Shown: positions 10,766-21,900 of the stretch, piece after piece
Layout of the letters: each line of letters opens with the position of its first letter
How positions within the stretch are numbered: position 1 is the first letter of the stretch
From: Ophiura sarsii
Lineage: Eukaryota; Echinodermata; Ophiuroidea; Amphilepidida; Ophiuridae
NCBI GenBank assembly: GCA_035610835.1
Contig: CM069441.1
Span: 105,893,606-105,957,605, forward strand
Length of the DNA stretch: 64,000 bases
Direction of reading: 5' to 3'
Notes under the pieces: model-generated
Seen by the model: the letters and a program-made list of their open reading frames with translations, nothing else
Databases searched by the model: none
Told to the model about the DNA's origin: nothing
Made by a program: the position numbers and the translations under genes

Positions 10766-11690
10766 AAAATGGTCCAGAAAACGTTCCTAAGGCTGGGTTC
10801 ACATAGGAGTATACTATTCGGGTATACGGTGCACGTTTTGCAGGGCACGCGTATAGCTTGAATCGAAACAATGTAATTTCATACTACCAGGTCACATAAG
10901 AGGGCACTATTCGAAAAGGCCGTATACCTGCGTATAGTGTAGTATAGTATAGTATACCGGGAATCGTGCGTGTTCGATTTTCGTGCACCGTATACCGGCC
11001 CGTTTGGAGGAAGCAGCTGCAATTCGTGTGTACAGGCGTTCTGAATTTCCCCAATCACGATTTATAAACAATGTATTGCGTAGAATAGGGTAAGTTAGAA
11101 AAATAGGACTCCTTTGTACTCATTTTATTGCAATTTAATAGACCGAGTAGGGCTCGCGTGCCATCCTATGTGACTCGCCGTGCCCGTATAGCGTATACCG
11201 AATACCGTATACCGTATACCGTATACCGTATACCGTATACTTTTATGTGAACCCAGCCTAAAGCCATCTTGTTATGCTTGACTAATGAAATATTGAACAT
11301 AATTAATGAGCAAAGCGTGAAAAAAAATCCAGAAGAGAAAAGAAAAATTTCCTAAAGCCATCTTGTTATGCTTAAATAATAAAACATTGAAACTAATAAT
11401 TATGTTTGAAGCAAAAATTCCATTTTTGAAAACTAAAATGGTCCCGAAAACGTTCCTGAAGCCATCTTGTTATGCATGAATAATTGACATCAAAACCAAT
11501 ACGTGTGAAGCGCGCAATTTTTTTTATTTTTTAAACTATAAATGGTTCAAAAACGTTCCTGAAACCATCTTGTTATGCTAGAATAATTAAAATTGAAACT
11601 AAGCGCGCAAAAAAATTAAGATTTTAATCTAATATGGAAAATGTTATAGAGCCATCTTGTTATGCTTGAATAATTAAACAATTGAAACTA
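10766..11690. repeat. Diverged ~100-bp tandem repeat, five units, interrupted by a MITE
   Basis: The core agccatcttgttatgcttga recurs at about 11261, 11354, 11459, 11562 and 11651, usually preceded by ctaaaatggtccagaaaacg or a variant and followed by an A/T-rich stretch ending gcgcgca. The first unit is split by the MITE at 10791-11258. Single relatives of the unit occur near 12005, 21480, 30455 and 30745, so this is a dispersed satellite-like family. Confidence 0.8.
10791..11258. mobile_element. PIF/Harbinger-like MITE, 468 bp, TSD TAA
   Basis: TIRs ggctgggttcacata and (a/t)atgtgaacccagcc are flanked by TAA (10788-10790, 11259-11261). Removing the element rejoins cgttcctaaagccatcttgt, exactly the uninterrupted repeat unit found nearby at about 11350, so the insertion is proved. 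The right half carries a run of TATACCG heptamers (about 11192-11240). Confidence 0.9.
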
Positions 11691-12911
11691 ATTTTGCAGT
11701 ACACGTTCAATTTCTACTTGGTCATATTTTAATTTAAAAATTGTTGTGTATAGTGCAATACCCTTTTTATAATAAATAAAATAAAGATTAATAATAAAAT
11801 AAAGATTAGTAAGCCTGCCCCTTCCCTACCCTCCAGGCTCCGGCTCTTGAACTAATTATTGGACACACACTGTACATTTTTTTCTAAAATCTTGAAATGT
11901 TAGGCCCTTGAAAAAAACCATGGGGGTGCTGCAGCACCCCCACTTCCCAGGGGCTTGGGGACAAGCCCAAATGTTGTTACATTGTTCAGACATATTTTCA
12001 GTTCTTAACTGAAATGGTCCACAAAACACTCCTATACCATGTTGTGTAACAAAATGAGCTTATTCAAGCTTATTGATGAATCGTTGTAACCAATTTTTTG
12101 CAAACTTAAAATATTTATAGTTGATGAAGCACCTGAGATTAAAAGTATTGCCGATGAGTTATTAGATGAGAAACTTGATCCATTATTTACATACAAATCA
12201 TGGATAAATTCAAATTTGAAAATGTAATTACCAATTTTTGTTAAACAATGACTATGAACAATGAATCAATTGCTTTTCAACCCACAGTATGCCATGATTC
12301 ATGATGGGTATTTTGGGTTCTATAATTAGATATGTTGCAACATCCTATCCTTGCATCCAGGGTTAGGCTACGAACTAAATAATTTGGCTCGCATTGGGTG
12401 TTTTTGTGGTCAGAAAAAGTCAATGGAACAAAAAAAGTTGATTTAATACTATTTAAGTGGAAATTTCACACAATTTTTCATGAAATTTCATGTGCAAAAT
12501 TATTATGTAAACCAAATCAATGTCTTTGATGTCGTGGTTCTATACGAAGAAGAAAAAAACTAGTAACATGTGACATTGATGATATTTCAAAATCTAATAA
12601 ACAATCTCTTGCAACTGCTTTCAATAAGGCTATTAAAATACAATCCAACTTTCTCTTATGCTCTGTGCAATATCTCTCAATTATTCACCTCTCCATCATC
12701 TTATGGCAATGAGAAAAAGAACCTGTTCTAAACGGGTCCAACCGACCCATTTTTGATGTTAACATCTGCTCCGTTTACATGTAACAACAGGGTTTGGCAT
12801 TTTTTCGTCACCTATACACAAATATCTTAAAAATAAATTTGCCCTCTAAGCAATTTTATGCCAAAAAAAACACCCTCTGTGTACAAATAGTGCCTTTATA
12901 ACTACTAGTAC
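11690..12911. other. Non-coding, with possible decayed coding remnants
   Basis: A short plus-strand frame near 12111-12224 reads VDEAPEIKSIADELLDEKLD and then a stop. Another near 12545-12660 reads ISKSNKQSLATAFNKAIKIQ. Both look protein-like, but are interrupted and not recognised. They may be leftovers of a transposon. Nothing else is seen. Confidence 0.3.
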
Positions 12912-13045
12912 CCTCAAGAAGTTTAAAATCACAGATTTTCTTAAAATTGATGTTGTATCCTATGAACACCAAAGCATGCTTTTGGTCATGAGTGTCTACA
13001 CCATTTGACCCCCACCAAGCAGGTACCACGTAATATGTAATCAAA
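12912..13045 (-). pseudogene. Second CBM20-like exon, paralogous to the RNF213-like exon 5, possibly decayed
   Basis: On the minus strand, acceptor TACTTTTTCAG|T opens a frame encoding LITYYVVPAWWGSNG, then HDQKHALVFIGYNI, then FKKICDFKLLEG. It parallels exon 5 residue by residue: VP near the start, a Lys before a hydrophobic strand, a Gly after it, a Lys pair, and LKREG/LLEG at the end. The acceptor sequence and entry phase (one base, completing AG|T) are the same as in exon 5. The donor is poorer: GAGG|GTACTA, one base out of phase with exon 5. It lies upstream of the RNF213-like start codon, so it is either a dead duplicate, an alternative exon or part of a neighbouring paralog. The alignment is by eye only. 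Confidence 0.5.
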
Positions 13046-13056
13046 CTGAAAAAGTA

Positions 13057-13079
13057 AATCAATCAATCAATCAATCAAA
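13057..13079. repeat. AATC tetranucleotide run
   Basis: Five to six units of aatc directly upstream (minus-strand sense) of the acceptor of the CBM20-like exon. The same tetranucleotide forms the tail of the retrotransposon at 47555. Confidence 0.8.
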
Positions 13080-13316
13080 GAAAAAACCCATTTCAAACAC
13101 TCAGTAATCATGCACTACATGTATTAATAGATGAATATCACAGTTAAAATCCAGTGGTGTCAATTGAGTTGTTCGAGTGTATTGAAAACAATCCTTGTTT
13201 GCATAAGTGTTAACATTCTGTAGTCATTGTATCACAGTACATTTAACAAATTTATCATGCATAAAATAATACACACAATACATGAGAACAACTAAATGCA
13301 ATATTTTCACTTACCA

Positions 13317-13390
13317 CTACCAGAATATTCCTGTCTGCATCCTGCGAACTGTTGAGACGTCCATTCTGTATGATCTCTGGCACATAACTA
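13317..13390 (-). other. Probable 5' non-coding exon of the RNF213-like gene
   Basis: On the minus strand an excellent donor, GGTAGTG|GTAAGT, ends a moderately GC sequence that contains ATGs followed by an in-frame TAG. It is therefore unlikely to be coding in the needed frame. It lies 2.9 kb upstream of the start-codon exon, where a 5' UTR exon would be expected. The upper boundary is unknown; transcription start elements are not visible. Confidence 0.4.
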
Positions 13391-14124
13391 CATGTAACTA
13401 AACATATCCCGTCTGAGCTCTATCCAACCTTGCTATTGCATGATCACTGTCAGATTTGGACACGAGCCAGCAGTCAGTTATGCAACCATGGCTCATTAGC
13501 ATGTCTAATGCAGAGTCTGTATTGCAATACTGTACACAGGGACATTTTAGTGTTGCATTAATTTTCACGCTTTTCGTGTTTCAAGCAGCAAACGTGAAAA
13601 TAAAAATAAGTGAATATATTTCTTTTTGTATATAAATCTATGTACCAAACTTTCAAATCATGAATTTAAAGAAAAGCAGATTGTTTCATAATCAGCAAAG
13701 TGCAAAAATTTAATCCCATGAAAAATACCACTTTAACAGTTGACTTGCTGGGAAAACCCAAAGTCTCTTCCACAGTTCTGTTTTGCTTCAATAACATCGT
13801 GTATTACACGGAGTTGCATGTTGTTTCAGTGAAAGAAACTATTGCACTTTGAAACTGGTTCTATTTTTGTGAGTGTGGTTTTTTTTAATCTGCAAATTTG
13901 TGTGTTGATAAATTCACAATTATTCATATGAAAAAGACTGGTACATTTAATAACAACACGGTGGTAAAAAATAAGTTTAAAATTTCAGGTCAAAGTCTAA
14001 TATTGCCATGTTAAAACGGAATGATCAGGATATTAGTATGAATACAGTATAACCAGGTTATATGAAGTTTAAGTATTTGTATATTACCTTCTGTTGTGAT
14101 ATTTCCATCCATAAGCAGGCTAAT
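13391..14124. other. Non-coding, no gene seen
   Basis: AT-rich sequence with no long frame and no clear repeat. It could hold the promoter of the minus-strand RNF213-like gene, but no TATA or initiator can be assigned. Confidence 0.4.
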
Positions 14125-14882
14125 GAAAGTCAATTATGAGTTTCCCGTTACCTTTGTTTTGCTGAGTGATGAAGCAATTTTTTCCTTATTCATTATTTAT
14201 TATATGATCAGATTTCATGATTGACATCAACCCATATTTATATGGGGGGAGGGCTTCACAATAGGTATTTACAATAAAAAGCCCTGCTTTTAAGCCTAGT
14301 TCCCAGTTTCACATTTTACAAAGTGAAAAATATATTTGAAATTGCTAAAACTTGCTACAATTAAATGAAGTTTTGAAAATATATAATAATTTGTTTGGGG
14401 GGCAATCTTTAAATTTTGATGCGGGTAAAAAAAGTGACGCGGGCAGGTAAGGCAAAAAAAAAAAAGTTTGTCTCAAAGCTTGCGCGCGCATTGGTTTTGA
14501 AATGCCAAAATACCGCGTCTGAAATGCAGGAAATTGTAAAATCAATTTTTATTTTCCCTACAAATTTTTATTTCAAGTTTTTATCAAAAATATCGGCAGA
14601 TTTTCCTTTTCTCAAACTTTTACATAACTCAGTTCTTCAAAAAACGCTGCAAAATTGTTCTTTACACAACTACATCACAATATTCATTTCAAATAGAAAA
14701 AACAATATCAGAAAGTGTCAACGGTTGCAAATAGTAAGAGTACACAAATAAAAAAAATTAAAAAAATAAAAGAAAAAGGAAGACAAAAAACCGCGCGCGT
14801 CACCCAATTTTCAAGCCTTCGCAAGCTTTGAGACAAACTTTTTCTTTTTTTTGGCCTAACGGGAAACTCTAAATTGACTTTC
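14125..14882. mobile_element. Inverted-repeat element interrupted by a Harbinger-like MITE
   Basis: Ends gaaagtcaattatgagtttc (14125-14144, continuing ccgttacc) and the inverse ggtaacgggaaactctaaat (continuing tgactttc to 14882) match over about 28 bp with two or three changes once the inner element at 14451-14856 is removed. Confidence 0.65.
14451..14856. mobile_element. 3-bp-TSD MITE, family 1 (TTTGTCTCAAAGCT core), 406 bp
   Basis: TIRs start ggcaaaaaaaaaaaagtttg and share gtttgtctcaaagcttgcg, inverted at 14814-14839. TSD is TAA on both sides (14448-14450, 14857-14859). Subterminal GCGCGCG lies inside each end. Relatives with the same tgtctcaaagct core are at 40673-40973 and 42190-45600. 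Confidence 0.8.
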
Positions 14883-15199
14883 AGGAACCTTAGGCTAAAT
14901 AAACATAAAGGTTGTTTCTCGTAGGTGGCATAAAAAAATAAAAATATGTTTTTCTATCAATTTAATTTCGTTTTGTGATTTTGGCATAGATTCAGCTTCA
15001 GGTCATCTATTTTGATTGTGAAATCAACTGAAATTATGATTTTTATAATAATCATCAATTTACAGATCACTAAAGACCAATAATTATGATAACTATTTTT
15101 TTTAATGTTACAACATCTAGATTTTGGTGTATTACGAATTAGCCTAGTTATTAAGTTTCTGACTTGGAAACTTTGTCCCCATTAGAGAAAAATGAATTG

Positions 15200-15300
15200 A
15201 AAGCAAAGGTTTTACACAACATCCGACAATGCTGGGATTCGAACCCAATCAATAGACTAGCTTGGTTGTCGGTGCCAAGGTAGCGATTTTAATCCTACAA
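15200..15300 (-). repeat. tRNA-derived SINE-like fragment
   Basis: The minus strand contains gggttcgaatcccagc, an excellent tRNA B box, about 50 bases after a weak A-box-like stretch (accttggcaccgacaacc). It does not fold as a complete tRNA. It is probably the head of an old tRNA-derived SINE. Confidence 0.4.
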
Positions 15301-15602
15301 AAGAGGTAGGTTACACCATAGTTTATGTTCATTACAGAATAAAGCTACAACCTATACAAGTACAATAGAAGTCTTTGCACTAGACTAATTCGAGATGGCT
15401 TACTCGTAGATAGAACCTAGATTTTGATGACAAAAACAAATTCAGGCATATTTGGTCTAAGTTATATCTTTTTGTGGCTATCTGGCTTTAATTTTTTTTA
15501 AATGAATGGCCACAGGAATCTAACTTGTGTTTTTTAGCCATAATAGGATTTGATCTGTGGTATAAGAATTGATATCAATGCATTGTTGGGCAGCAGTTGA
15601 AA

Positions 15603-15936
15603 CCCGGGGGGGGTACTCAGATTTGGTTGGTCGGGGGTGTGCCGCTGGAGATTCAAAACCCCTACCCATTTCTAAGGGTGATTTTGGAAAAATCTATACC
15701 CATTTTTAGGGTTTTGCTTCATTTTAGACCAAATTTTCGCAAATTATCAGGGAAAAGACCTAATTTTTGCAAATTTTCGCGAAAATAGACCCATGTCTAA
15801 GGAATTTTCAGTTGAAAAGCCTACCCATGGCTAAGGATGTCTCTTGAAAAAACGACCCACTGGAGCGGCACGTCCCCGTATGCCTTACATACGAGAGTAT
15901 GTAAGGCATACTCCCCCCCCCCCCCCCCCCCCCCGG
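15603..15936. mobile_element. Short element bounded by a G run and a C run, with internal hairpin
   Basis: It starts cccggggggggtactcag and ends with 22 C (15913-15934) followed by gg, giving inverted GGGGGTACTC / GCATACTCCCCC-type ends. Inside are repeats of the form acccattt..aaggg. A perfect hairpin gtatgccttacat/atgtaaggcatac lies at 15878-15911. The superfamily is unclear. Confidence 0.6.
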
Positions 15937-16192
15937 AAGTTGAAAGTTGCACTTTGAACAAGTTTGCAACCATTCTTTGTGTGACAAAATAATTGGGACT
16001 ATAAGAATAATTCAGTCATGTATTAGTACAACAAAAGCTTTGAAGCTTTAAAATCTCCTCCAATGTAAGATGTTTTTGTCTAATTAGATATTTGGTGAGA
16101 ATCCATGAATCTATTCTCATGATCACAATGATTCTCGCAAACAGATTTTGTGTGAATCAATATTGGGGAAAAGAGTTCTTTCGGTCCCAGAT

Positions 16193-16545
16193 TCTGGACT
16201 GTACTAGTATCGTCTGATGCTGGAACACCCAGTATCGACCGATACTGGTACAGGGTAAGAAATTCGAGAGTCCATTTTCGCCGGTAAAGTTCGCAAAGAT
16301 TTTCGCCGGTAAAGTTGCGAGAATCTAAGTTGATTAATGTACATAATCTGTCTAACACACAAACTCTGACCCCGCAAAGTCAGTGTTCCAGTATCAGACG
16401 ATATTGGGACATTTAAATTGTACCAGTACCGGGTGATACTGGAACAAAATTATGTTACATTGGTAGCATGTGTATCAGTAACGTATCACCTGATACTGGA
16501 ACATAAAACATTACAGTATCGCTCGATACTGGAACACAGTTTGGT
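16193..16545. repeat. Cluster of about six CAGTATC-n4-GATACTGGAACA palindromes
   Basis: Imperfect palindromes of about 20 bp recur: agtatcgtctgatgctggaa (16208), cagtatcgaccgatactggt (16231), cagtatcagacgatattggg (16391), cagtaccgggtgatactgga (16424), a spaced copy ending cacctgatactggaaca (16487), and cagtatcgctcgatactgga (16514). The 3' side usually continues GGAACA. The cluster is flanked by inverted gattctc motifs, and two copies of ttcgccggtaaagtt lie inside. No gene is next to it. Confidence 0.75.
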
Positions 16546-16762
16546 GTTCTGAGAATCAACTGATTCTCACACTGTGCAACAAATGTATAGGTTATACCAT
16601 ACAGGGTGAGTAAAAACACCTGCCATAGTGTAAAGAAGCCATCTTATTTTCGAAACGAAGTTTGAAATCACTTAAAGGCATATTATGAGATCTTTTCCAG
16701 GGGGGCGCCCTCTATTCATGATTTTTTTTAGAAAGTAGATTTTCATGCAGATTTACATTTAT

Positions 16763-19009
16763 GGCCATGCGTTTTGAACTGGGCCTGCAAAAAGGTGGAG
16801 TTGTGACATCGGCACATCAAAATTGACATTGTCTATTCAATTTCTTGTATAAAGATACCACCTACATAGCTAAATTTGGTATCAAAATAAAGCTCTTATG
16901 CAGGGCAAGAAGATAAAAGTATTAGCATGTGTTAAAATTTTGTCATTTTTTGTTAATTAATGGCTAATTAACCAACATCAGGGGTGGAGGAGAGTCCGGC
17001 GCAGGAGAGTCCGGCGCAGCAAATTTGGCATCTACAGTACAGTTCAGTGCAATTTAGTTAAATCATGTTTATGGAATGAAATTGTTGCATCTAAGTACAT
17101 CAACTCTGGTAAATAGACTGATTTGAATAATTTAGATGTTTAATAATGGGTAATCACCTTAATTAATAAAGAATTAATCAATAATTACAGACCCGCAATG
17201 CATTGAAGAACTTCATGTGTATGACTGGATGGATATGTACAGGCAAAGTGATCATGGTATGGGATGCATGAGTGATTCTATTGAGGGGATATTGTGATCA
17301 ATACAAAGTATGAACCTTTGTCTTTCAAACAATACACTTTTGGATTGTTAGATACCTTTGGTTATGTAACGTCATTAACATAAACACAATAGGTTTCAGA
17401 CACGACTGAAATCTGCCAATTATTTGGCTGGATATGTAATATGTTGAATATGGGTTGATTGATACATTTGCGTATATCTCGGCAATGCAAGCATAAAAAC
17501 AGATAGCACTTGGCACATAGTTAGAATACACACTTATCTCTGTTTGACACTCTTTTTTTAGATCTGAATGCCTTAATACGAACAAGAAGGGACCATCTCA
17601 AATACGCTTTTATTTAGCAAAATCCTCAATAATATACCTTAGAAAACAACAAAGGATAAAGAACAATAGAGGGATTATAATTTAATAAATTGTTGTGGGA
17701 TGTAAAGCAATAATAGTGGGCATTTCAAAAGGAGCTGTTCATAAAATTTCCTCAAACCATTGAAATTATATGACGATTACTTACACAATACATATCTAGT
17801 AGCTCTAAAGATAACAGCAATAAGAGAGGTTGTGGCAGACATCTTTGATTAATACATTCCTGTATATCTTCATTTTGACTATCACAATATGTTTACACAT
17901 TGATTTAAACATTTTTCATTATTTCTGATTAGAATTTGAAGGCACAGTAAGCTTTTATCTGGTAAATTTCATGATTTTTTAGCCATTTTGGACCCGTTTC
18001 AAAATTATCTGCCGTCTGCGCATGCGCATTTTTTCTGCAGGTTTCATGCGAATAAGTTCAGATAATTAGTTAACTATCATATGGAATCTTCCAAACTGGT
18101 TAATTGCTTGAATTTTTCCTAAATTGTTTGATTTTCCGCCATATTAGTGATTCACTGACTGGGCATTTTTAAATAAAAATTAGCTATTTGAAATACTGAT
18201 ATTTGTATACCTTTTATTCAATTGCTTCTCCTTACTTTTTCCTCTTATACTACACATTCCAAATTACACAGGGATTAAGGTTATTGTCTTTACTATCATA
18301 TTTATGCGAGAAAAAAAATCGGGATTTACCTGCTTCTGATGTCATGTTATGCAATCTTCTTACCACGTGTTTCATAAAAACAATTCAAATTTCCCGCCAA
18401 ATAACTGATTTAGCAGTGTCCCAAGTGTACTTACTTTGAGACAGTGCTATGACGTCATAGTTCACATTTAACAATCCAAAAGTGTATTGTTTGAAAGACA
18501 AAGGTTCATACTTTATCACATTATCCCCTCAATAGAATCACTCATGCATCCCATACCATGATCACTTTCATTATTTATTGACTGCCCCTCGTATGTCAGA
18601 TTTTTTTCTTCGCAAAATGACATTTTTTCCAGCCCGGTGCAAAATACTGTAAACATTACCTACATATAGAAAGTTATATATGCTTGGAAAGCTTTAACTG
18701 TCAGGAATTCAAATCTGCAATAATTAACCTTGTAGGGTATGCAGTTTCTTTTTCATATTTTTTTTTTCTCAGCAGATTTTTTTCATAAATTGTTGACCTT
18801 TTCAAATTCATAACCTTCTAGGGGTTCATTCTATGTTAATTTTAAGTGCATTTTTGAACTCCTAAGACAATTTTAATCAAGAAAATGTATACTTTTGTGG
18901 GGGTAATGCCTAGTATAGAAAAGTTATCGCCATTCAAATGAAAATACACGCGATATTCACCAATTTTAAGTTCGTCACACGAGACCGGCCCAACTTAAAA
19001 CGCATGGCC
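16763..19009. mobile_element. GGCCATGCG-ended element, 2.25 kb, TSD TTAT
   Basis: Termini ggccatgcgttttgaactgg and the inverse ending aaaacgcatggcc are flanked by TTAT (16759-16762 and 19010-19013). Excision restores the palindromic host arm. A relative with ends ggccgtgtgttttgaactcg and the same TTAT flanks is at 54515-55563. It contains a further foldback at 17245-18569. Confidence 0.75.
17245..18569. mobile_element. Foldback element with ~105-bp inverted arms
   Basis: The left arm (17245-17352) begins aaagtgatcatggtatggga and ends at ttttggattgtta. The right arm (about 18467-18569) is its near-perfect inverse complement. The interior of about 1.1 kb has no gene. It is the innermost level of the stack at 16602-19745. 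Confidence 0.85.
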
Positions 19010-19745
19010 TTATGATCATAAATCATGAATATATTCGGAGTTACAGAGCGATACTAATATAGAGTGAAAATAGATTGTTCGCTAGCGAACAATCTATTTT
19101 CAACCCTTAAAAACCATGATTTTGAAGTAATAAGAATTGTATCGCTCTGTAACTCAGAATAATTTTTTGATTTATGATCAGAAATGTAAATCTGCAAGAA
19201 AATCTACTTTCTAAAAAAACTATGAATAGAGGGCGCCCCCTGGAAAAGCTCACATAATATGCCAGAACGATATAGTTGTTACGAACTTTGTTTGAAGAAA
19301 TAAAGTCAATAGCATTTTCCGTTTGCCTTTGGTGAGCCTTTTTACTGATGTACCCGATGAATTCTTTCGAATTTTAAAATTTGAACAAATTTGTGACATC
19401 AATAATAATCAATAATCAATTTAACTTACCCATGCTATGAATTGTCTATGTTCTAAATTTGAATACAAATACCAAATCTTTCCAAGGTTAGTTGGCAGGG
19501 TATTCAAATGTGAAAATGCAATGTGTGTTATGTCAATTGAAAATCATGTTTCATGGACAAACACATTATGAATAGGATTGTGCAGTAAAATGGTTTATCA
19601 AAAACAAACGGAAAATATGGTTGACTTCATTTTTTCACACAAAGTTAAGTCATTCTTGGACCGTTTGAAAAATGTCAAACTTCAATTTGATTTTGAAAAC
19701 AAGATGGCTTCTTTTCTCTATTGAAGGATTTGTTTACTCGCCCTG

Positions 19746-20793
19746 TTAGCAAATAGATAAAAACTATATTCTACTCTCTAGGATACGATTTATATAATAC
19801 CAAGTATATATTTGAAATGATAAACTAAGGCGTACAAATTTGAACTTCATCAAATACAAGTGATACCCCTTTTATTTACATTCATTTTGTACATGTATTA
19901 TATAAACAGAGCATAATTATAATGAGCCATATTGATTACTAGTAAATGCCCATAAAAATGTATGTTACATTTGCGAGGAAAAGTGCAATCATTATTATTG
20001 TTCAGTAAAGCAGGTGTTTGACAAAACTTAATGCACAGCATAGGATTAAAATGTAGCACATCATTTAGAATGGGAACTTATAATTACAGTACACCGTGTC
20101 CCAAACATTTACATTTTACACATAAAATTATATAATTTTATGTTTAACTACTTACTTCGTTCACATGTACAAATTACATTTCATTATGTCTATATAAAAA
20201 TTTTGTAACCGTTTTCAAGGGTAAGAATTTTGGAAAGAATCTGAAGATGCGTTTTCAATTCCAATACCCAAATGGATGTACGGCACATAGCCTCCTAAAT
20301 AACCACATTCAGACACACACGGGGGCATTCCGATCAGCTCACTGCGCTGCACATGCTAGAAAGCTTACAAAATTCCAAATGCCAATCAGAGCGGTAAGCT
20401 TACATATTGCGCATGACAGATGTTTTTTTGACAATTTTGAGAGGTTGGTTGACCTCACATACATTTTTGCAAAGTCAACCTACTGTGACATGCACAATTG
20501 ATAATTGTAAACATTTTCACAGGTTTTACCCCACAGGGTCCCCACAGCTAAAATACCCTTCACTTTTTACCCTCTAAAATCTTACTCAAGAGTACAAAAT
20601 GTTAAAAATGACATTGTTTTACTAATTGTAACACTAGGCTGGCAACAATTTTACCCGATGAAAATGCTTAATTATTTCTGCTTTTCAAATCAAATTTCGA
20701 GAATACATTTAAAGACTCTCATCAATCTACTTCTTTTTGAAAGGCAATCCATAGGATTCTTGAAATGTGTGATCAAATCTTCCCCCTAATGTA
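19746..20793. other. Non-coding, no gene seen
   Basis: AT-rich. A short plus-strand frame at 20247-20501 has a stretch HIQTHTGAFR that recalls a C2H2 finger linker, but lacks the finger cysteines, so I do not call a gene. Confidence 0.4.
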
Positions 20794-21018
20794 CCGTAAA
20801 ACAGGGTGAATAGGGATATGGGGTGAATAGGGACAAAAATGGAAACAGTTTTTTAAATGTCACCCGGCCAGTTTGTGTACCGTAACACGGGAGTAAATAG
20901 GGACATCCTATTTACCCCTTTTTACGGTACACAAACTGGCCGGGTGACATTTAAAAAACCGTTCCCATTTTTGTCCCTATTCACCGGCCCGCATGTCCCT
21001 ATTCACCCCGTTTTACGG
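20794..21018. mobile_element. Near-perfect hairpin MITE, 225 bp, TA-flanked
   Basis: Starts ccgtaaaacagggtgaatag and ends with the inverse ctattcaccccgttttacgg. Both arms also share the stretch gtcacccggccagtttgtgt or its complement, meeting near 20905. TA lies on each side. Almost all of the element is palindrome. Confidence 0.88.
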
Positions 21019-21559
21019 TACTTGCACAAAATTTAAAATATAGAATCAAATGTTTATCTTTACAATATTATATATACTTCTGTTTTAAATAAAGAAGAAA
21101 AAAAACCAGTGATACATTTATTATAAATTGGCTGTCAGTGTCATGTACGCATTATTTATGCAAAAACGTGTGTGCTTATTCATACTTTTATTAAACATTG
21201 TAAGTGCTGACCATAGTAATTTTAAGGAATACACATATTTTTAAACCAAGATTAATAACCTGAAAACTGTTGTATACAATCCACTACAAACCCTTCTACG
21301 GGTGTACAGACCTTAATACTAGGGTTGCTTGATTGGGCATTTGGGGGAGAGGGTAAATATTCTCAAAATTGTAAACAAAGTTTTTTTAAATAACAAAGAT
21401 TCAGCTTCTTCAAGCTTATATTGTAGTGATGAAACAATGAAAGTAATTTGCTAAAATCGCACAAAAATTGGCAATTTCAATACTAAAATGGTCCAGTATT
21501 ATGTATTATGTTTTATTATATGTCCCCCCCCCAATGAAATTTTAGGGAGTACAGGCAGA

Positions 21560-21900
21560 GATTCTATTAATTTTGGAATAGGAAAGTTAAACAGGTCCCG
21601 TTTGCATAAATTTTAAAATGCAACAGCGCCATTCTATAATTACCGCAGGAATGAAAGGGATTTATAGACTTGCATTAAGTCCGTAGGACACAAACAATGA
21701 CAGTATGGTGTGAAGTGAGAAAATTAATGAAACATGAAGTATCAGATATTTCAGGCTTGGAAAAACCGCCCACACCACATACATTTTATCACAACTTTCA
21801 AAACCGCACAATTTTTTCCAACAATTCCGTTAAAACTTCAATGATACTGCCAAGTTAAACTTAAAGTAGCTTCAGATCGGCAAGTTGAGTCACATAGCCC
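21560..21900. repeat. Dispersed repeat, family 3, copy 1
   Basis: The left end gattctattaattttggaat, followed by aggaaagt, is shared with 35918 and 57558. The right part gcttcagatcggcaag resembles gctttcgatcggcaag near 36383. It has no coding capacity. It is perhaps one MITE family with diverged interiors. Confidence 0.55.

Larger units (their letters stand above)
16677..19263. mobile_element. Snap-back (palindromic) MITE family 2, interrupted
   Basis: The left arm starts ggcatattatgagatctttt and carries ccaggggggcgccctctatt. The right arm (19010-19263) runs back to the complementary cctggaaaagctcacataat. The whole element is one long hairpin in the intact copy at 42655-43025 (371 bp). Here the left arm is cut by the element at 16763-19009. 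A further partial copy flanks the retrotransposon at 47555-49550. Confidence 0.8.
16602..19745. mobile_element. Outer mariner-type element carrying a stack of insertions
   Basis: Left end cagggtgagtaaaaacacct, continuing to gaagccatcttattttcg. The right end is its inverse, cgaaaacaagatggcttctt-type sequence ending tttactcgccctg. The TA target is kept on the left and mutated to TT on the right. The CAGGGTGAGT end is shared with the elements at 37245 and 41465. Three other elements are nested inside. Confidence 0.7.

Noticed and set aside
12110..12230. Plus-strand VDEAPEIKSIADELLDEK frame as an exon
   Set aside because: It ends in a stop after about 38 codons with no donor; unrecognised, so kept only as a possible remnant.
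20247..20501. Possible zinc-finger fragment HIQTHTGAFR
   Set aside because: Only the linker-like part is present; the finger cysteines are absent and the frame has no support.
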